64,000 bases of DNA from Vanilla planifolia. Its lineage: Eukaryota > Streptophyta > Magnoliopsida > Asparagales > Orchidaceae. Below are positions 61,801 through 64,000 of the stretch, piece after piece (the stretch's first letter is position 1; every line of letters starts with the position of its first letter). The stretch is taken from NCBI GenBank assembly GCA_023846275.1, contig CM043874.1:21323130-21387129 (forward strand), written 5' to 3'. Under the pieces are notes generated by a model. The model ran no database searches. It had not been told where the DNA came from and saw only the letters and a list, made by a program, of their open reading frames with translations. Both the position numbers and the translations under genes were made by a program.

Positions 61801-63435
61801 AGTTTTTCTAGATCCGTATCTGGATATGATTTTGGTGGATGGCATATCTCTGCTTTGCAATGATTTGCAGGTAATATTTGTGATTCTTTTATTTCTTTTT
61901 TTGTTTTATACAAATCATATATACACACAAAAATATTTATGTATTTACATGTAATCATCACCTCTCACTTCATGAAATAGTAGCATATGCAATGAGTAGA
62001 ACCTAGCTATTTCTAATTGGAATTCTCTCATGTGTCAAGCATACCTCTCTAATAGAACACTTGATATTCTTAAGATCTTATTTTCTCAATAATAAAAAAT
62101 GACTACCATTATATTGCTCTAAAATAGATGTTTCTCAATTTCATGTGGACTTAAATCTCTGCCTCAATTCCTTAGTTTTTTTGCATTACTTAAGGATTGA
62201 CTTTTGTAGTCAAGTTCAAGACAAAATATCACTGTACATGTTTTTTGTTGATAAAATTATTTTTTATATATAGAACTAGGAAAACGGTAGAGTTAACATG
62301 GGATTTGTGAAGAATAAGGGATTTAAGGAGTGTTGTTTTGTTAGATCTAAAAACTAATTTATGGAAAATAAGTTTAATTAGTATGAGTCAAATGACATAG
62401 ACGTTAGAGTTATTGATCACAAAATATTGAAAAATTAGATATTTTATTATTTCATATCTATTCTTCAAAATGATGATTATATTGATGGCATTTAAAAATA
62501 AAATTCAAGTGAGATGAAATAGAGGTTAATTGAAGTATATTACTTAAAACCTAAAGATAAGTATCATGAGATTGTAGCAAGCCCAACAATGTTATATTAT
62601 GTTCAATGGTATCCTATGAAGTTCAAACATGCAAATAAATTAAGTATTATAAAGATAAGGATGTTGAGATATGAGTACTTATTCTTGTAAGGATATGATT
62701 AGACATAACTATATTTGGGATAATGATGATATAATACTACTTTATAGTAAAATTAGTAAGTGTTGACTTAAATTGTTTGGACATATTAATCATAAATCAC
62801 TTAATACACCTACTAGTTGATGTAAGTTATAGGGATTTTCTTATATGAATAGGGGGGTAGAAAAAATAAAAGATATGACAAGAAATTATTAGAAGAGACT
62901 TGATTGCTTAGAAATCAAGAGTTGGTAATAAATAGACTATAATGGTAGTGAAAGATTTGTTGAACTCTAATTAGTGGGATTAAGGTTTTTTGTTATTGTT
63001 ACTCCGTAACAAATATTTCCATTCCATTTTTTATCTTTTCATTTTTAGCTTGTTAACTACCATTTTTAAGCTATCTTGAACATTCTTATCGTATTTATTT
63101 GCAAAATTTGCGAGTCACGATTATCAATTATAATCATCAGTTTTCCATTTGAACTCTGCCTGATAATATTAAGCTAACTTGCAGTTCTTGCCTTTTAATT
63201 GGATTTAAATATTATATTCATTGACCGAGTTCCCTTTATTCCTTCATTTGGTAAACATTTATTATTCCTTAGTTATCAGCCATTCTATTTGCAATTTCCA
63301 GTTCTTTGGTACTTGTACTCAGTGATGCACCTCTTTTAAAACAGAACTTTCATTTTGCTTGATATTTTACTTTCTAATAGTATGTGACATTTTTCAACTG
63401 GGAACTTGCAGGTTGATCCTCGAGATATTGTTACG
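34857..63435 (+). CDS. DCN1-like protein (defective in cullin neddylation), 5' part, five exons, continues past the window
   Basis: Coding exons 34857-34859, 42196-42257, 60477-60613, 61812-61870 and 63412-63435 join to 95 codons in frame. They begin MNKLGRGNRDKVQQFMAITG, continue with SEKVALQALKSSDWHLEGAF and reach DPYLDMILVDGISLLCNDLQ and VDPRDIVT. This is a UBA-like domain (about residues 8-45) followed by the start of the PONY/DCUN1 domain. Plant members are about 250 residues, so well over half lies to the right. DCN1-like proteins act with the E2 UBC12 and RBX1 to attach NEDD8 to cullins, activating cullin-RING ubiquitin ligases. The first coding exon holds only the ATG, which is required to obtain the conserved N-terminus. 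Introns are 7,336, 18,219, 1,198 and 1,541 bases, the first two enlarged by transposable elements. Intron 3 has a GC donor. No conserved next exon is visible before 64,000. Confidence 0.88.
35720..36400 (-). repeat. Direct repeat (probable 3' LTR of the gag-only element)
   Basis: Matches 38,790-39,440 in order over most of its length. Edges are approximate. Confidence 0.65.
38790..39440 (-). repeat. Direct repeat (probable 5' LTR of the gag-only element)
   Basis: Partner of 35,720-36,400. The 120-codon frame inside it (39,002-39,364, + strand) begins at an alternative codon and is taken as chance. Confidence 0.65.
39500..42010 (-). mobile_element. Ty1/Copia fossil, ending about 190 bp before exon 2 of the DCN1-like gene
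   Basis: On the - strand, at about 41,880-41,900, lies TTGGTATTAGAGCCC, the usual Copia primer-binding site that pairs with initiator tRNA-Met; the adjoining 5' LTR would be at about 41,905-42,010 and contains a TATATAG word. Further along the - strand, about 41,000-40,450 reads the integrase C-terminal half (HHIVELRQDMLSHAL, LWDYAFKAIIYLI, then the FGCLCFPYLRP-like and YKCLD-like region). About 40,170-39,780 resembles Copia RNase H. Much of pol is missing or unreadable and the element is broken in many places. No matching 3' LTR was found; the gag-only element adjoins that side. Confidence 0.75.
42258..45060. other. Start of DCN1-like intron 2, no gene seen
   Basis: Short frames only (for example 44,093-44,302), with no recognised similarity. 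This may be old repeat sequence. Confidence 0.5.
45066..50920 (-). mobile_element. Nearly full-length L1-type LINE, antisense in DCN1-like intron 2
   Basis: Reading leftwards on the - strand, 49,200-48,450 is the endonuclease (ITVWNARGIRDKKYRGYL, VALVETRVERF, MLIVGDFNVLL, FKRLDRTLMN). 48,325-47,840 is the linker (WWWQHANVHWAQLGDQKAKFF). 47,640-46,960 is reverse transcriptase (VGRLKKVLPDFIAMKQGA, SDNIFLAQYM, KIDMEQAYNKV, then YDDD at the catalytic site instead of the usual YADD or FADD). 46,840-46,600 is the thumb region. 46,110-45,965 is a zinc-ribbon-like region (WIWKLKVQPRIKMFIWR). 45,560-45,090 is RNase H (WIKINCDAAILGDVAGIGA). A short T run at about 45,068 may be the poly(A) end. Upstream, 50,310-49,300 is ORF1-like low-similarity sequence without a recognised DUF4283, then a GC-rich patch to about 50,900. 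Frames are interrupted several times, so it is inactive, but it is the best-kept element in the window. Confidence 0.9.
50530..50860. other. GC-rich island at the 5' end of the intronic LINE
   Basis: About 330 bases with many CG dinucleotides, far above the local composition. Open frames exist in several phases on both strands, as expected of GC-rich sequence. It lies where a LINE internal promoter or 5' leader would be on the - strand. It could also be sequence unrelated to the LINE. Confidence 0.6.
50921..51384. other. Intronic spacer, no gene seen
   Basis: Lies between the LINE 5' end and the Mutator-like relic. It may include the terminal region of the Mutator-like element, but no inverted repeat was recognised. 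Confidence 0.4.
51385..53090 (+). mobile_element. Mutator-like (MULE) transposase relic in DCN1-like intron 2
   Basis: The + strand reads MuDR-type transposase. An N-terminal region (51,385-51,621) is acidic and has a weak MuDR N-domain look (LEFPNEGHNMFAVSRSEF). The diagnostic core at 52,470-52,530 reads GFLEGYMLFIMFDGCHLKG, where the D of DGCHLKG (52,504) is the first catalytic aspartate of the DDE domain. 52,910-53,060 reads MTNVWKRDAFHHFMMCNQLTNHITMSFINQIW, like the MuDR stretch before the zinc finger. Stops and frame changes occur throughout (for example TAG after GENT near 52,534), and the C-terminal SWIM zinc finger was not found. It is a dead, truncated copy. Terminal inverted repeats were not identified. 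Confidence 0.8.
53091..54539. other. Intronic sequence, no gene seen
   Basis: Two overlapping - strand frames at 53,756-54,126 have no recognisable similarity. They overlap in different phases and are taken as chance. Confidence 0.5.
54540..55110 (-). mobile_element. LINE 3' fragment (RNase H domain)
   Basis: On the - strand about 55,060-54,560 reads a plant LINE RNase H. The entry motif PPPPRWIKVNCDMAALKCG is followed by MGVVIKD, and the C-terminal part (FRSVHIHKEANSIANWVAKMA) matches the usual VHVPREANSVADWLA-like ending. The frame changes at least twice. The RT and endonuclease that should lie to the right were not recognised. Confidence 0.78.
55220..55830. other. GC-richer island with open frames on both strands
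   Basis: This stretch is clearly less AT-rich than its surroundings and has open frames on both strands (55,221-55,601 on +, about 126 codons; 55,313-55,555 and 55,518-55,766 on -). None resembles a family I know. It abuts the LINE RNase H fragment, so it may be the LINE region between RT and RNase H, or a fragment of host sequence carried into the intron. Confidence 0.4.
55831..57470. other. Intronic sequence, no gene seen
   Basis: AT-rich with no coding motif recognised on either strand; probably older LINE or LTR sequence. Confidence 0.45.
57480..60010 (-). mobile_element. LINE-type ORF1 relic with DUF4283-like domain, possible RNase H end
   Basis: On the - strand 60,010-59,700 reads a lysine- and asparagine-rich N-terminal part. 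59,080-58,820 reads a DUF4283-like domain (SWSKNVLIGHFPKKPYFYHL, then LTKIWKV and LENGFYLFDF), which in plants is typical of LINE ORF1 proteins. 57,900-57,500 has frames faintly like the RNase H found at LINE ends (KGNSTIINSIM); this part is uncertain. If both are one element, the endonuclease and RT between them are missing, an internal deletion of several kb. Frames are interrupted. Confidence 0.55.
60011..60476. other. End of DCN1-like intron 2
   Basis: Ordinary intron sequence leading to a TTTTGCAG acceptor at 60,469-60,476. A frame at 60,058-60,261 has no known similarity. Confidence 0.5.
60614..61811 (+). other. Intron 3 of the DCN1-like gene, GC-AG type
   Basis: Exon 3 ends TATAAAG and is followed by GCAAGC. 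The frame, the conserved residues YDRYKDPY and the acceptor TTTCTAG at 61,805-61,811 all require this junction. Reading on from here gives a stop within five codons, and the next nearby GT would include that stop. AAG/GCAAG fits the strong exon-intron pairing typical of GC donors. Confidence 0.85.
62290..63010 (+). mobile_element. RTE-clade LINE fragment (3' end) in DCN1-like intron 4
   Basis: The + strand carries the C-terminal signature of plant RTE elements in order: SPTMLYYVQWYPMKFKHANKL (usual form MLYGxECWxxK), then IIKIRMLRYEY, LKLFGHINHKSLNTP (usual form LRWFGHV) and WD-like ending words. It stops in a TTGTTATTGTTA tract, like the TTG-rich tails of RTE elements. It is 5'-truncated and broken, and in the same orientation as the gene. 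Confidence 0.72.
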
Positions 63436-64000
63436 GTATGTTCAATTTTTTTAGTTGATAGTAGTTCTGTGATGATAGCTGGTCAATATATAGTTTAGAC
63501 ATTATTATATCAATCTCTTATACCATAACTGTCTTAGTGACTATGAGTTGGAATATTTTGAGTGGAACAGTATTTTTTCTGGTTAAAATGATGATTGGCT
63601 TTGATTCATGAAAGAAGTTTCTTAACAAAATGAACTAGAATTTTAGCACCAAGTGCTGATTAATTGTGTTATCTTGTAGAGAATATGTGATTCTTTCCCT
63701 TTTTTTTAAATTCCAACTATTTTCTCATTTTAATCTTCAATAGACTTTTATAGCATATAGCATGTGAGGCTCTTTATATACTTATTTATTTGTCTTAAAA
63801 ATGTTTTTGATTATGCTTGTTCGTTCTGCAAGGTGGCATACCTAGCTCATCACTATTTAGGGTTTCATGACAGGCACTTCTGAAATAAACTCTGTTTGGA
63901 AAATTGACCAGTATAATGTGCTATAATCCTGATCCCAGTCTTTAGTTCATTTTTTCCAGCAAAATAATAATGTTCTGGTCCTTTCTGTGGTATGATTAAT
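63436..64000 (+). other. Start of DCN1-like intron 5, no exon seen
   Basis: After the donor GTATGT at 63,436 no sequence like the next conserved PONY-domain segment (an LSWHM-like stretch) appears before the window ends. Confidence 0.7.

Noticed and set aside
63820-63890. A possible sixth DCN1-like exon
   Set aside because: The sequence after CTGCAAG does not give the conserved continuation of the PONY domain and soon meets stops.
1-64000. tRNA genes, rRNA, CRISPR arrays, operons or phage-like modules
   Set aside because: No cloverleaf, rRNA-like stretch or spaced repeat array was seen. Gene structure is plainly eukaryotic.

Overview
The window is plant nuclear DNA from a large, AT-rich genome. 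It carries two intron-containing host genes on the + strand set among old, decayed transposable elements. The plant assignment rests on the gene families (a plant cell-wall GT47 glycosyltransferase and a plant-type DCN1-like protein), GT-AG splicing, introns of up to 18 kb, and plant-type L1 LINE, Copia, Gypsy, Mutator and RTE remnants. Long introns full of degenerate repeats suggest a gymnosperm or an early-diverging or otherwise large-genome angiosperm, but the sequence does not settle which.

Layout. 1-20,130 is intergenic: an L1-type LINE relic (+, about 0.95-3.27 kb), a Gypsy chromovirus relic (-, about 4.95-7.0 kb), an (AT)21 microsatellite, a three-copy tandem repeat of 102 bp, and an old Gypsy element (+) bounded by long direct repeats (about 10.3-18.3 kb). 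20,136-20,270 is the probable promoter of gene 1. 20,705-33,988 is a complete 14-exon gene for an ExAD-type exostosin (GT47) with two EGF-like modules, 794 codons; its intron 11 (7.9 kb) holds a Gypsy relic. 33,989-34,856 is a short intergenic stretch. From 34,857 to beyond the right edge lies the 5' part of a DCN1-like (defective in cullin neddylation) gene, of which five coding exons (95 codons) are inside the window.

The DCN1-like gene is stretched by repeats. Intron 1 (7.3 kb) holds a gag-only LTR element (-) and a Copia relic (-). Intron 2 (18.2 kb) holds a nearly full-length L1-type LINE (-), a Mutator-like transposase relic (+), and further LINE pieces (-). Intron 4 holds the 3' end of an RTE-clade LINE (+). 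Intron 3 uses a non-canonical GC donor.

The two host genes act in unrelated processes (Golgi arabinosylation of extensins; cullin neddylation). Nothing suggests that they form a unit beyond being tandem neighbours about 0.87 kb apart. I found no tRNA, rRNA, CRISPR or prokaryotic feature, and no clear undescribed system. The most useful second-look items are the GC-AG intron, the start codon isolated on its own exon, the promoter hairpin repeat, a uORF ending two bases before the ExAD start, the gag-only LTR element and two GC-rich islands inside intron 2.
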